Part shown: positions 52,823-63,710 of the stretch, one piece after another
How the letters are laid out: every line of letters starts with the position of its first letter
How positions within the stretch are numbered: the first letter of the stretch is position 1
Source: Zonotrichia leucophrys gambelii
Taxonomy: Eukaryota > Chordata > Aves > Passeriformes > Passerellidae
DNA length: 64,000 nucleotides
NCBI RefSeq assembly: GCF_028769735.1
Contig: NC_088172.1
Span: forward strand, 67,604,631-67,668,630
Direction: 5' to 3'
Program-made: the position numbers and the translations under genes
The notes under the pieces: generated by a model
Databases searched by the model: none
What the model was told of the DNA's origin: nothing
The model's input: the letters and a program-made list of their open reading frames with translations, nothing else

Positions 52823-53133
52823 TGTGAATGTAACAGTCTGGCCAGAGAGAGAGAAAGCTAGATAAGCTTTCCCATGAATTGGTCTGAGAGAGCTGGAGAG
52901 AAAGAATTGTGAACAATCTGCAGGTGTTTTGTGATAAGCTGTTTTGCCCGTAAGGTTGTTTACAGATGGGTGGTTTCTTAATTAACCAATGGGGATGGTG
53001 TTTTGATTAAAGAACCAGTCAGGTGTACCTGTAGCGAACTAGAGTATAAAAAGGAATGGATTTCCTAACAAAATGAATTAGCCTTCTTCTGACTGTTTTT
53101 GGAGTCTGTGTCATCTCTGACTCAATGATGACA
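52823..53133 (+). mobile_element. Solo LTR of an endogenous retrovirus, 311 bp
   Basis: A 311-bp block starting TGTGAATGTAAC and ending CAATGATGACA, so it has the TG...CA termini of an LTR. It is flanked by identical 6-bp copies GTCTAC at 52817-52822 and 53134-53139, consistent with a target-site duplication; 6 bp is typical of beta-retrovirus-like (ERVK/class II) elements. Inside are a CCAAT motif (AACCAATGGGG near 52984), a TATA box TATAAAAA at 53045-53052, and AACCAGTCAGGTGTACCTGT near 53012-53031, a phrase I associate with songbird ERV LTRs. No internal retroviral sequence adjoins it, so it is a recombined solo LTR. It lies in the same orientation as PDE10A and ends 314 bp upstream of a coding exon. 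The family name is not assigned without a library search. Confidence 0.85.
53045..53052 (+). promoter_or_regulatory. LTR TATA box
   Basis: TATAAAAA within the solo LTR, about 60 bp downstream of a CCAAT motif and about 80 bp before the LTR end, as expected for the U3/R boundary. Whether it is active is unknown. If it is, transcripts would start near 53075 and run toward the PDE10A exon at 53448. Confidence 0.55.
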
Positions 53134-53139
53134 GTCTAC
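53134..53139. repeat. Target-site duplication, 3' copy (GTCTAC)
   Basis: Six bases immediately after the LTR, matching the 5' copy exactly, which suggests a fairly recent insertion. Confidence 0.8.
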
Positions 53140-53447
53140 TTACTTGATAATTGTCATGTCTCTCATTTTCTTTAGACATTGTTCATGACCCTGGCTCAGT
53201 TTAGGTGATTATTAGTTGTTGAGTGGTGTTCTCAATGTGCTTTGAACAAATGTTTAATTAGCAGAGGGTGGAGTGCTATGCCTCTTGTTTAGAGGTGACC
53301 TTGCTCTTCAGGTAGCTGGATTAGGACAGCTCTGCTTGGCTCAGCACTGAAATCTTGACATATTATTTTTAATGAATTTGTATATTTTTAACCTGCAAAA
53401 TGCATCTCAGTTATTCTAAAATGTTTTTCTCATCTTTGCTCCCATAG

Positions 53448-53568
53448 TACCAGGATACGAATATGCAAGGCGTAGTGTACGAGTTGAACAGCTACATAGA
53501 GCAGCGCCTGGATACAGGAGGAGATAACCAACTGCTTCTGTATGAACTGAGCAGCATCATTAAAATAG
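53448..53568 (+). CDS. PDE10A: PDE10A coding exon, start of GAF-A domain
   Basis: A 121-nt exon encoding [19 protein letters not shown], then [21 protein letters not shown], plus the first base of an Ala codon. This is the linker helix and first helix of GAF-A, the regulatory domain that binds cAMP in PDE10A and contributes to dimerisation (family knowledge). It corresponds to about residues 66-105 of PDE10A2. The acceptor CATAG ends at 53447 and the donor GTAAGA starts at 53569. The phase is 0 on entry and 1 on exit, matching the neighbouring exons. An in-frame ATG (53463-53465) lies five codons in; it would allow an N-terminally shortened product if transcription began just upstream, where a solo LTR sits 314 bp away. 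The peptide appears nearly unchanged from the mammalian protein as I recall it. Confidence 0.97.
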
Positions 53569-55438
53569 GTAAGAAGGAGAATCAGGTGTCTCTGAGCTGT
53601 TACTCAGCATCAGTGCACAGCACATTTCTTACGTGGTTTAATTAATAAAGACAGGTACTTAGGGATAACAGTGTTCCCATTGGATGTTCTCTCAGTGTGA
53701 ACTGACTTCACCTTCTGTCCCTCAGTGAATCCCTAGCTGCACTGAAGTGAATTTCATCTGTGGAGAGAGTTGCATGTCCTATTGTGATATTAGAGTCTTG
53801 TGTTAAATGAACCAGAGAATCTGTTCTGGTTATGATGGTGTTGCAATTTCAGTAGTGAAAGTAAGAAAATGAAAGTCTATCAGTAATATCACTGCATATT
53901 TAAATTCCTTTTGAAACAATTGAAATGCCACTGGAAAAAGGCATATCTTTTATGTGATCTCAAACTCAGTTATTTAACTATTTTTTTCTATCTGATGTAA
54001 GTACCTTTTGTGGTAAGAAAATACTGCATATGATCAAAAGTTAAAAATTAAGAACAAACAAAACACTCTCAATAACAATACAAGTGTAATTTGGCTTCTT
54101 TTTAGCCAGAGTAGATGTACTCAGACTTCAATTAGAAGTGTCACAGTAGATTTCATTCAGCTCTTTAGAAAGGTTTTACTGTCCCAGCTGCTTCATAATT
54201 TTGTACCGATGAGTAATAGTTCTGGTTTATATATATGATGTTTTAAAAGAACATTTTCTCTGCAAAATCTGCTGATTTTGCTTAGGCTGCTATTTGGATA
54301 TTGATGTCCAACTCACAGCAAAACAAATTTGTTAATAAGCAGCAAGTGAGACTGGACCATACAGAGTGCTTATGTATTACAAGTTTTTTTTTTCTTTTGA
54401 ATAGCAGATGGGAGGGCTTTTTATGTATTATTTCCTTTACAGTACTCATTTGACTTGTAGGTAAATATACTTACGTACTACAGCTGAAGGATTTAAAATC
54501 TGAATGCAAATTACTCTGCCCTCAACTCTTAATAATGCTGCACAGTTGATAATGAGCAAGTAACTACACAGTGGAACTTTTTTCCTTTGGTCAAAGACAT
54601 TAAGAAAGCCATTTGATTTGATTGCACACAAGTAAAATGTTTTCCACTGAAATGTACTAAAAATATTTTTGAGTTAATTCATAAAATAATAGGTACCAGA
54701 TAAGTCTTTTTACTCTCTTTTAGAATGTTTATGAACTTTTGGAAAGACACATGATCCAAAGCTGTTGCGTAAAGCAGGCTGAGAAACATTTTCTGCTGTA
54801 TATTGTTCTGATTTTGAGGATAAGTTATGATGGTTGGTTGACTTTAAGCTTTTGAGAGTTTAAGGAACTTGACTTTACCCTGTTTCATACCACACTCTTA
54901 ATTTGGCAGAAATCTATAAAGTATAAACTTTCTGGTGAGTGTTACTATTTTTAATATGGACTAGGTGCAGAAAATAGAAGCAGTTTGTTTGGAAACACAT
55001 TTTTATGGCAGTATTTGTAACTCCTCATTTTCCCATGATTTTCTCTCTTAAAGCAAGGACAAATATAGCTTAACATTTACAATTGGCATTTATTTTACTC
55101 ATAAAAATTGCAGTGGTGTCTGACAGATTATATTGTAAATACACTTTTTAACGTTACATCTAGTGTTTGGATTCATTTGCTTTTACAGACATTAGGCCTT
55201 GAAGTATAGATGTTTCTAATTATCTTTTAAAATGCTGTAAATGGCAATGAAGAAAGCAAGAACCTCTAACTTTATAGACTCGTGGAAGTTTCAGGAGACA
55301 TGGCAGAAGACCTTAATCTTTTGAATGGTAGATGTTTATCCTGAGTGGAATTGAATCTGTGGTTTCACCTCAAAGATGTTGCCTAAGTTTGATTTATCTC
55401 TGTGAGTACAATTATTTCTTTTGTTATTGCTTTGACAG
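53569..55438 (+). other. PDE10A: PDE10A intron, about 1.9 kb
   Basis: Short intron within the GAF-A coding region, phase 1, bounded by GTAAGA at 53569 and a T-rich acceptor ending TTTGACAG at 55431-55438. The sequence is AT-rich and unique-looking. I saw no repeats or additional exons. Confidence 0.92.
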
Positions 55439-55488
55439 CTACAAAAGCTGATGGATTTGCACTATATTTCCTGGGAGAATGCAATAAT
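55439..55488 (+). CDS. PDE10A: PDE10A coding exon, GAF-A beta-strand segment
   Basis: A 50-nt exon that completes the split Ala codon and encodes TKADGFALYFLGECNN, about residues 106-122 of PDE10A2. The hydrophobic GFALYFLG run is an early beta-strand of the GAF-A fold. The donor GTAAGT follows at 55489 and the exon ends on a codon boundary. The next expected segment, which in the family continues with SLCIFTPPG, was looked for and not found before 64000, so the following intron is at least 8.5 kb. Splice sites, phase and peptide all agree with PDE10A. Confidence 0.96.
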
Positions 55489-56801
55489 GTAAGTATACTG
55501 GATTAAAATGCTGCTTTTCTGTACCATCACAAGTATGTTTTCTAATATAATAATGGTGGTAATGAAAAAAAATATTCTCTCCATTTAGATCCTTGTTCTT
55601 TTTGGTTTTTTTTAAAGATTTGGCAATAATGCTATTGTTTCTCTGACTCTGGAAGCTTAACTTGTGATTTAACCCTATTATAAATTGTCTTTAAGAAACA
55701 GGAAACTTTACTTGGATTTAATGTCTGCATAGCCTTTTCTTTGCATCTAGTTATCTCTTTGATTTTTTTTAGATGTTAATTGTCAGCTGCAACTTGATAG
55801 TGAAGTGATGTAGGTTCTGGTTACATAAAATAAAAATTTAAAAATTAGTAATTCAGTTACTTTCTGATGTAATAATTCAAACAACAGCAAGCCAAATATT
55901 TGTTCTTTTGTTATTTGAATGTTAGAATACCTTGCATCTTTTTCTATCCAGTTGGATTTGTACAGTTAGCATGATACGAGACTTTGTAATTACTTTGAAT
56001 GGCTACCAGAAGGAAATTCGGTGCAGTCTTTCATTGGTTCAAGAAACAAGCAGTGATTAGAGAGGAAAATATTTTTTCTCATCTTATTTTTTCCTTACTT
56101 TACGCAGTCAGTTTTGATAACTTATTCTTCTATAGTCCATTAGCCAATTAGCCTTGCAATTTCCTTTGCATGTTGTGCAATATTTGGATTCAGAAAAAAA
56201 CTGTAAAAGTTACTTTTTTGAAGTAGTGGTAACAGAATTGAAGATGTACAAACCTGCAGGTAATTTGATATGGAAGAAGGCCCATACAGAAATTTCCTAT
56301 AAGAAATGGAAATGAAGTTTTGCATTTTTTGTGATATAACTGTTTCACATAATAAAGATAACCCACTTTATTATTCAAAAGTTCTTTCTTCTCTCAAGGA
56401 CTTCTGTTAAGCAAATAAATAGCATATATTGTTAAATAACTCTTTCACTGAGAGATATAATTTAAGAAACATGTTGTTCATCATTTTGAATGCCGTCTTT
56501 GGTTCTTATTAGTAGGTGACAGCATTCATTGTCACGGGTAGGGGTGATAGAAGCAGTCACTGAAAATTTCCCTCCTGCTGCCGGAGGCAAGAACCTGCAG
56601 GAAGTTCAGCCTCCATCCCAGATGCACAGCTCTCGACAGCTTTGGTGGCAGTGACTGCCTGCCAGCTGAGCATGCTCATCTCTGAATGCTTTCTAAAAGA
56701 TTACAGTAAAATTAACTTTACTGCTTGAGACAAGGAGAATTTTTGCTATAGTGAGGTTTTTCCTATTAGATTAGTATGGCATAATATGGCATTACTCACA
56801 G

Positions 56802-56827
56802 CCTTTTTGAGTTGAGGCTCAAAAAGG
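56802..56827. repeat. Perfect 10-bp hairpin
   Basis: CCTTTTTGAG, a 6-nt loop TTGAGG, then CTCAAAAAGG. A duplicated TATGGCAT motif lies just upstream at about 56775-56792. It is probably incidental intron structure. Confidence 0.8.
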
Positions 56828-57037
56828 GCCTGGGTACTACATGACCTTCTGCTTTTTCTTTTCTTTTTTTTTTTTAATAACATATTAGGCAGATGAATCT
56901 ATTTGCTTCCCAGTATTCCAGTACAACTCTTTCCTGAAAAAAAGCTCCAACCACTAAAAACACACATTGGCTTTATTAACCACTGCTATGTAGCTGCATC
57001 ACCCAAAATGGAATGTTCTTCATGTAGTTACTATAGG

Positions 57038-57112
57038 GACTGATCCCAAGTCCTTTGAAGTTAGTGTGAGATTTTCCATTCACTTTAGTGGGCTTTGGGC
57101 CAAACTCGTGTT
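57038..57112. repeat. Possible old amniote repeat relic
   Basis: GGGACTGATCCCAAGTCCTT, TGAAGTTAGTGTGAGATTTT, CCATTCACTTTAGTGGGCTT and TGGGCCAAACTC together follow the common phrase of old amniote interspersed repeats (CCATTGACTTCAATGGGCTTTGGATCAGGCCC). This is the clearest of the four such relics. Confidence 0.5.
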
Positions 57113-57362
57113 TGTAGTCTTGTAGCTAAATGGTAATGCATTAGCCTATTTCTTATAATAAATTGTCATTGTAAATTAATTTGGGTAGCCTTTGTCTCTT
57201 GAATATTTAATTTAACGCATGTATCCAAGTGAGATTAGCCACTGCCCAGCAAGCACTGGCAATGAGGTTTTATTTACTTTTATTAAATGTCTTTTTAAAA
57301 TGGGAACGAAAAGATTCTGCGTAGCAAAATCAGGAATGAGCTAATTCTTTAAGCTGAAATTT

Positions 57363-57424
57363 AAAAAAAAAACAACAACCCCCCCCCCAAAAAAAAAAAC
57401 CACCAAAAAAACCCAAAACCCCTT
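57363..57424 (+). repeat. A/C homopolymer region
   Basis: A10, then CAACAA, C10, A11, then alternating short C and A runs ending in C4. Low-complexity tract; exact lengths may be unreliable. Confidence 0.85.
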
Positions 57425-57554
57425 TGATTAGCATCCATGAAGTATTTGCTGAATATCTATGGCCCTGTGTTGAAGAATAGTATCTGCCTTTAGCTGGCTT
57501 AAGATTTTGGTGGTAGATATGGGACTTGAATTTTGCAAATTTGGCAAAATCCTT

Positions 57555-57592
57555 CCCCTGACCCCACCACCACCCCCTGACCCTATCCCCCC
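57555..57592 (-). other. G-quadruplex-forming motif on minus strand
   Basis: On the minus strand this C-rich block reads as G6, ATA, G3, TCA, G5, a 7-nt TGGTGGT loop, G4, TCA, G4. This satisfies the G3+N1-7 pattern with five tracts. It would sit on the non-transcribed-sense strand relative to PDE10A (template strand G-rich). Confidence 0.7.
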
Positions 57593-57654
57593 AATTTAGC
57601 ATTGGGCTTTTTGTTCATTAGCTTAGAAAATATCTGCTTGGTATGTGGCTAGGA

Positions 57655-57681
57655 ATGTGTGTCTGTGTGTATGTGTGTGTA
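57655..57681 (+). repeat. TG-rich microsatellite
   Basis: Imperfect (TG)n with interrupting C and A, ending in GTGTGTGTAC. Confidence 0.8.
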
Positions 57682-60162
57682 CATCTTTTTGGGAATCAAG
57701 TTTTGGGATGGGAGTGTGTAAAAATGGAGGAATCCTATTAACAAGTAGATAACTGCTTTCAAATGGTTTTCTAATATTTAGTGGTGTGTGTGTTCTGACT
57801 ATATTCTGTAAGAGAATTTATGGCCAAACCTGAAGCATAAGCACTAACTCTACTTCATTTCAGTTCCTGCTTTAAATGTGTATAGATATACTTTTGCTTG
57901 TTTAAATTAATCCAGATTTGCGAATTTTGGTTTATGGTAATGTCATCAAAGGAGAATTTTTGCAATATGAGATATCTTTAACTACCTTTAGCCTGGATTA
58001 AACAGTGAGTTTCTAATTAGGATATAAGATAATTTTCATTTTACAAAAATGCTTAATTTTTGAAAAATGAAAACTAGTAAATGATTACTACATAATTTGT
58101 GCTATTATTTCTTAATATTAAGAAAATTGCCATATCATTGTAAATTGCTTTTTTAATGGATTATTAAGAGTGCACGCTAAATCATTCTTTGGTGCCATAT
58201 TTAATATAGGCAGAATTTTCTTTACATGAAAATTACATTAGTACTGAAAGAAAATTCATCTAGTTTGAGGAAAAGCTCTAGATTAGCCAGTCCCTTTCTT
58301 TTTGCAAAACATAGATGATACACTTGCCTTTAAAGGAGGACAGTGCTTTAGAAAAGAATCCTTTGGAGTTTAATGGCACCAAAGTAAGTTTGTAAAAATA
58401 TCTGTCCATATAAAAAACTTTTTACAGCCTTATTTTCTTTCTCTCTATTGAAGTTTACATACTATATTAGAGTTGGAAAGAAGCATAAGGACTAAATAAC
58501 TTCTGGCTGACAGTTCAGGTTGAATGCCTTCAAGATATTGACTTGAGTGAATTTGCTTGAAGTAGAAGATGCCACATCAATTGCAGATTCGAGTGAATTT
58601 TTTTAATGCAAGTAATACTCAGAATTGGTGCCAGAATGATTCCAGTGTGGATAGTTCAATTATTGTAGCATCCTTCTGGGTGTTCAAATTGCTTGAAAGC
58701 ACTACCACTCAGTGCAGTCCTATCTGAGAGTGTTCTGATGGTGATTCTGTTTTTCAAATGATTGCCCTCTAGCAGGTAAGCACCCCTTGCATGCCCAGCT
58801 CCTTCCTTCCCTGTGAAGTTGCCCAGTGTTTCAGAATCTGGTTCTGCCTGTGCTGTGTATGTGCTAGAATGAATTGCAAAGTACTTGTGCTAAAAACAGT
58901 AGACCTTCCACATCTGGGTCATAATCTGAACAGACCTGGGCCCATACTGCCTCTGGTTTTTGAACTTTCTTCACATCTAAGGGATTATCCGTGTCCATGG
59001 GTTAGTGTAGTTATGCAAATAAAGTTGTTTTTTTCTCAGGTACATAGCAGCTGTTTTACAAATTCTATATACTGGAGAACAGAAACACTTCCAAATCAAA
59101 CAGGAATGTTTCACAACTCTCCAGCAAAGGACATTTTCTTTTTTGTTTCTTATGGGGATGAATGAACAACAGTTCGTAATTCTCCTGTTATGACCTTGAT
59201 TAAGTATCATCTTCAAACATGTCTTAAAGGATTTACTGAAATCCTCATATTGGGTACCGTGTGTGTAAATCAATTGCCTAAGTATCATGCTAGCTAGGCA
59301 TTTAAGTCCCTAAGCTGACATCTTTACAAGGCACTATTTCTAAAATACTTATCACAGTTATAGAGTTCCTAATGTATTACTACCTTAATCAATTCTTCAG
59401 ATACTTCTTGTTTATAGTTCTTACTTGTATGAGTAATTTGCCTCATGATTACACCGTGATTCCTATGTAAAGATGTATGACTACGTGTTTAACAGGCATA
59501 CACTTAAAGCAACTTTTACTCGGTCTTGTGTTGCTTAGTTCCTGAAACTGCAAATTGTGTTGACAAACAGATTATCCTCGCTTCAGACAGAAGTTTCCAA
59601 TAGCTTTATTGTAAGAAATAATTATGCGAGGCCACAAATATGTGCACATACTCTGTGCTTCAGGGTGTATTTTATTAAGCCGTTCTTTAATTTCTAGTCA
59701 TGCAAAAGTTGTTGCCACTTGATGTGTATGCAGTGCCACCTAGTGAGTTTATGAGGTGGGTGATTTGAATTAAGAACAGGAAAAAGCATGTACTGCCTAC
59801 TATCTCTGGTTTTTGAATGCATAGACATCTTCTCTGAGATTTGAGTCTTTTAGACATGTTTCCGGGTGAAATCCTTCTAGTTGCAAGTCAATCCAGGAAA
59901 CTTTGGTCTTTATCCTTGAATCAGTTCTAAGACCATGGCGTTCTTTTATATGTAAAGTGGAAGAAATCTGTTGCCAGTGAATAGTGATACTCAGTGGAGA
60001 GTGAAAGCGCTTGTTTAGGTACAGTGTTAGAGTTTAAATTTGAGTCAATAAATTATCAAGCTGAAAGAAATAAATAACTGTCAAAATGTATCTTAGGGAA
60101 ATTTGGTCTTGTTTAATTTAATATTCAGGTAAATGGACTTCTGGAATGTGTTCATGATTAAA

Positions 60163-60862
60163 GTATCATAGAATATACTGAGTTGGAAGGCACCCATCAG
60201 GATCATTGAAATCCACTTCCTGGCCTGCACAGGACACCACAAGAACTGGCCTGTGCCTGAGAGCATTGTCCTGAACTCTGCCAGGCTGGTGCTATGACCA
60301 CTTCCCTGAGGAGCTGTTCCAGTGCCCAACCACCCTCTGGATATAGAACCTTTTCATAATAGCCATCCTAGACCTCCCCTGACACAGCTTCAAGCCATTC
60401 CCCCAGGTCCTGTCACTGTCACCACAGAGCAGAGATCAGTTCCTGCCCCTCCTGCTCCCCTCATGAGAAAGCTGTAATTGCAGTGAGGTCTCCTGTCAGT
60501 CTTCTCTTCTCCAGTCTGAACAGACCAAGTGACCTTGGCTGCTCCTCAAGGCTCTTCATCATCCTTGTTGCTGTGGTTTGGACATTCTCTGAGAGCTTAA
60601 TGTCGTTTTTTGCATTGTGCCACCCAAAACTGCCCCCAGCACTGGAGGTGAGGCTGCCCCGGCTCAGAGCAGAGCAGCACAATCCCCTCCCTTGCCCTGC
60701 TGGTGATGCTGTGCCTGATGCCCCCAGGACAGGGCTGGCCCCCTGGCTGCCAGGGCACTGCTGGTTCAGGTTCAATTTGCCATCAACCAGAACCCCCAGG
60801 TCCCTTTCTGTGGTGCTGCTCTCCAGCATCTCATTCCCCAGTTTGTGCATACATCAGTACAT
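60163..60862 (-). mobile_element. CR1 LINE, 5'-truncated, minus strand
   Basis: About 700 bp of CR1 in reverse orientation and the best-preserved copy in the window. The 3' end is at the left (TATCATAGAATATACTGAGT at 60163). On the minus strand, 60850 down to 60461 reads partly as the RT C-terminal region: LGNEMLESSTTERDLGVLVD, then LENVQ-like and TRMMKSLEEQ segments, then LGLFRLEKRRLTGDL. Indels and substitutions disrupt the frame between these blocks. It is noticeably GC-rich against the intron. It is an inactive insertion with no host function evident. Confidence 0.93.
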
Positions 60863-61369
60863 GCTATAGGTAGAATGCAGAAATCACTAGAAAACTAGAC
60901 AGAGTCCAGTTGTTTGTGTTTCACTATCAGAATGGAAGGTGGTTTTGCATAAATCTGCAGCGATTTATTCAGGTATCTGGTTTTGCTTACTATATTCATT
61001 AATGCACAGGTAAAGAAAGAGTACAGGACTGCAGATATGTTTGTAGGAGCAGATTTGATTTCAAAATGGGCTTTGGAAAATGATCAGAAGAAACCAGACA
61101 ATGATTCAGCTAAGTGCTTGGCTTTCCACATATTGCCTCTCTCTGTGTGGGGCAGTTGATGACTCTGAGAAATATTCTAGTGTTTTCAGTGAATTTGAAG
61201 GTAAAAATAAGTCTGCAATAATCATTGCTGTAATTAAAAGTACACTTTTGTATGTATCACAAACAGAACTCTAGTCCTAATGTATTTTTCCTTTTTCTCT
61301 CTCCACTGCTAAAGCCTCAGATGGAATAAAACATTTAAACACAGCACTTTAAGAAAAAATAGAATTGGA

Positions 61370-61700
61370 GGAGCTGAAGTGAGTTCAGGAGAGAGCAGAG
61401 ACAGTGGTCAGGAAACAAAAGTGGTTTTGCTTAGTCTAAAGAAAAGAAAGTTGAGGGGTGAAGATAAGCTTGGATAAGGCAGAGAGGAAGGGAATCATCT
61501 CCAATACCTATGGTGTGTAGGGCAAGAAGCAGTGTGCTTGACTTGGCATTGGGAAAACTTCCTCAGCTGTGGCTGTAAGGAAGCGTGACAGTCTGTTACT
61601 TGTGCAAGCTCAGGGATCCTCATCCCTGGAGGAGTGTTTGGGACCTGTTCTGCCGAAGGTCTTAGAGAAAAATGCTTAGCACACCATGCCTTTAAATTGA
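61370..61700 (+). mobile_element. Old diverged CR1-like fragment, sense
   Basis: A weak but extended resemblance to the CR1 3' part: GCTTAGTCTAAAGAAAAGAA followed by GTTGAGGGGTGAAGATAAG (the LEKRRLRGDL region), later GGGAAAACTTCCTC, and CATCCCTGGAGGAGTGTTTG near 61622-61642. It is far more diverged than the neighbouring 60163-60862 copy, suggesting an older insertion. Borders are uncertain. Confidence 0.6.
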
Positions 61701-63620
61701 AGGGATGGTAGGGAGGCATATCAACTTGATTTTCTGTGTCAATGAACTTCTATAACTCTCGTGGTGGTTTTTTTTGTGTAAATCAACTGGAAAGTTTCCA
61801 GGAGTTAAGTGCAGTTAAAAATTGATACTATTCAGAAGGGTGAAGACAGAACCCTTCTGCCAAAAACAAAAGAAAAACAAAACAAACCCAACTGTTAGTA
61901 GTTCTACAGTAAGTGCACCATCTTCATTTCACTGGTATCCAACATTTGTGCATATGATGTGGCTTAAAATTGCAAATCTCCTCTAATACACTGTGTTATA
62001 TTGCAAAGGAAACAAGTTTTTTATAAACAATGGGGGCAGTTGCTGGTGTTTTTATCTGGTGTCTTCTTTTATCTCTGTGTGCCTCCCTCGTACAGTCAGA
62101 CTGTGGCACTTATGCTTAAACCCATAATTTCCTAGAGCTCTTTAAGCTTTTTGCATGACAGTGTTGGACTCCTTCTTCAAATATGCCACATAACAAATGC
62201 AAGGGACTTGGCTGTAAATAATTTCCAAATTAAATCATGTTAGTTTGTTTTTCTTGGTCATCTTTGCCTGTTATGTTGAGTTTTATTCTTGCTAAAAATC
62301 CAGACCTTAGGACACAGCCTTTGTAAATATCTACAGATAATTTTATCGCTCAGTTGTGTGGTCTTACATTTAAGTTGTCCTTTACCAAGAGTGAAAATCT
62401 ATTGCTGTTATTGAACAGAAACAGATGTGAGCACCAGAGGCCATTAAACTCACTTAATATCAGCTTGATCAATTTCCATTTTCTCTTTAATTTTTTCTTT
62501 CCCCCAAGCATCGAATCACATAGCAATGCTTTAGTATGAAGGCTTTCATTTAATGTCAGTTGAATATGAAATGATTTCCCATGAAGCATTTTAGGACCAG
62601 TTTTATTAGCAGATTGTCCTGAGGAATAAACTAGATCAAAATCCAGTCACCTGTACCACCAAAATAGTTTGTTAGCAGAATGCTTGTCTCATGTGTACTC
62701 ATCCTTCATTTTAATCATTAAAATGTTTGGTTCTTATCCAGACTACTTTTCTGCAAGGAGCTTTTAGAAAAATTGGTTTATGATTGTCATTTGGTTAGTT
62801 ATGAGTAGTTACATGAAAAGAAGAAATAACTGTTTGTGAAATTATGATGATGATGAATACATGTTTGCAGTTTAATTCCAATCCTGACAAACTTTATGTA
62901 GTTGGTTGAATGGTTTCTAGGTTTTGTGAGATAGGATTCGGTGTTGAGCTGGATTCCAACAAACTGCATACCAACAGTGGCTAGAAAAAGAGCATCAATT
63001 ATACTGGTGGTTGTCATCTTCATCAGAAGAGCCTAAGATGGAAATCACTGAAAACTGCAGTTTTCTCACTTAGTGCTGTAACAATATCTGTCAAGAGTTG
63101 CGGATGCTATTGTGTTATGATACTTGCTGCTACTATTTGTATTTTCTTTTATTGGTATTTTATTCTGCTGTCTCTGTCAAGCATTAGATTTTCACTAGAG
63201 AAACCAACAGTGGGGCCAAGTTACGCCAGTATGACAAGATGAACATGAGTAATTCTTCATGTGCATGCTCTTAGCTGTTAGAGATGAGGAGTAAAGAAGG
63301 CTTTTTCAGCCACAGTAAGAGATTCAAGATAAATTACTTAATAATGTTACTAGACTGAGTGCATAGTACCAAGGAAAGAGCACCAAACCCCATGGTATTA
63401 TGGCTTATTGAGTATATTCTGATCTTGTTATGTCTCTGAAAGCCAAGTTTATTTGTGAATTGAGGATGTTTTCATCTTTATATCCCTCAAGAAACAGTTA
63501 CAGTACATCATTCTGCATTCCTGTATACTAGCAGGCTTGTATATATATTAGTATTTTTAAAATATATTAGAGACAACAATATGTTACCTATACCTAGAGT
63601 GCCTAAGAAACATGGCTTAT

Positions 63621-63710
63621 AGAATAGAATCAATAGAATGTTTTAAGTTGGAAAAAACTCTGAGATCATTGAATCCTTCAACTATGTAGCCTAATACCAC
63701 CAAGATGAAA
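63621..63710 (-). mobile_element. Short CR1-like 3'-end relic, minus strand
   Basis: The + strand shows AGAATAGAATCAATAGAATG, AAGTTGGAAAAAACTCTGAG and ATCATTGAATCC, then CCTAATACCACCAAG. This is the order found at the reverse complement of CR1 3' ends (ATCATAGAATG, GTTGGAAGGGACC, GAGATCATCGAGTCC). It is short and diverged. Confidence 0.7.

Larger units (their letters stand above)
42823..53447 (+). other. PDE10A: PDE10A intron, about 10.6 kb
   Basis: Intron between the microexon and the exon that begins GAF-A, phase 0. The donor is GTAAGT and the acceptor has a long pyrimidine tract ending CCCATAG at 53441-53447. Contents include a G12-C-G5 tract at 47704-47721, an unexplained open frame with splice-like borders at 46999-47176, a T/G-rich low-complexity stretch ending in a 17-T run at 49569-49585, a local CpG cluster at 50821-50901 with further CpGs to about 51190, and a 311-bp solo LTR at 52823-53133. 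I recognise no other gene. Confidence 0.9.

Noticed and set aside
60461..60869. Overlapping open frames of about 128 codons on both strands
   Set aside because: The minus-strand frame is a decayed CR1 reverse transcriptase C-terminus; the plus-strand frame is its antisense.
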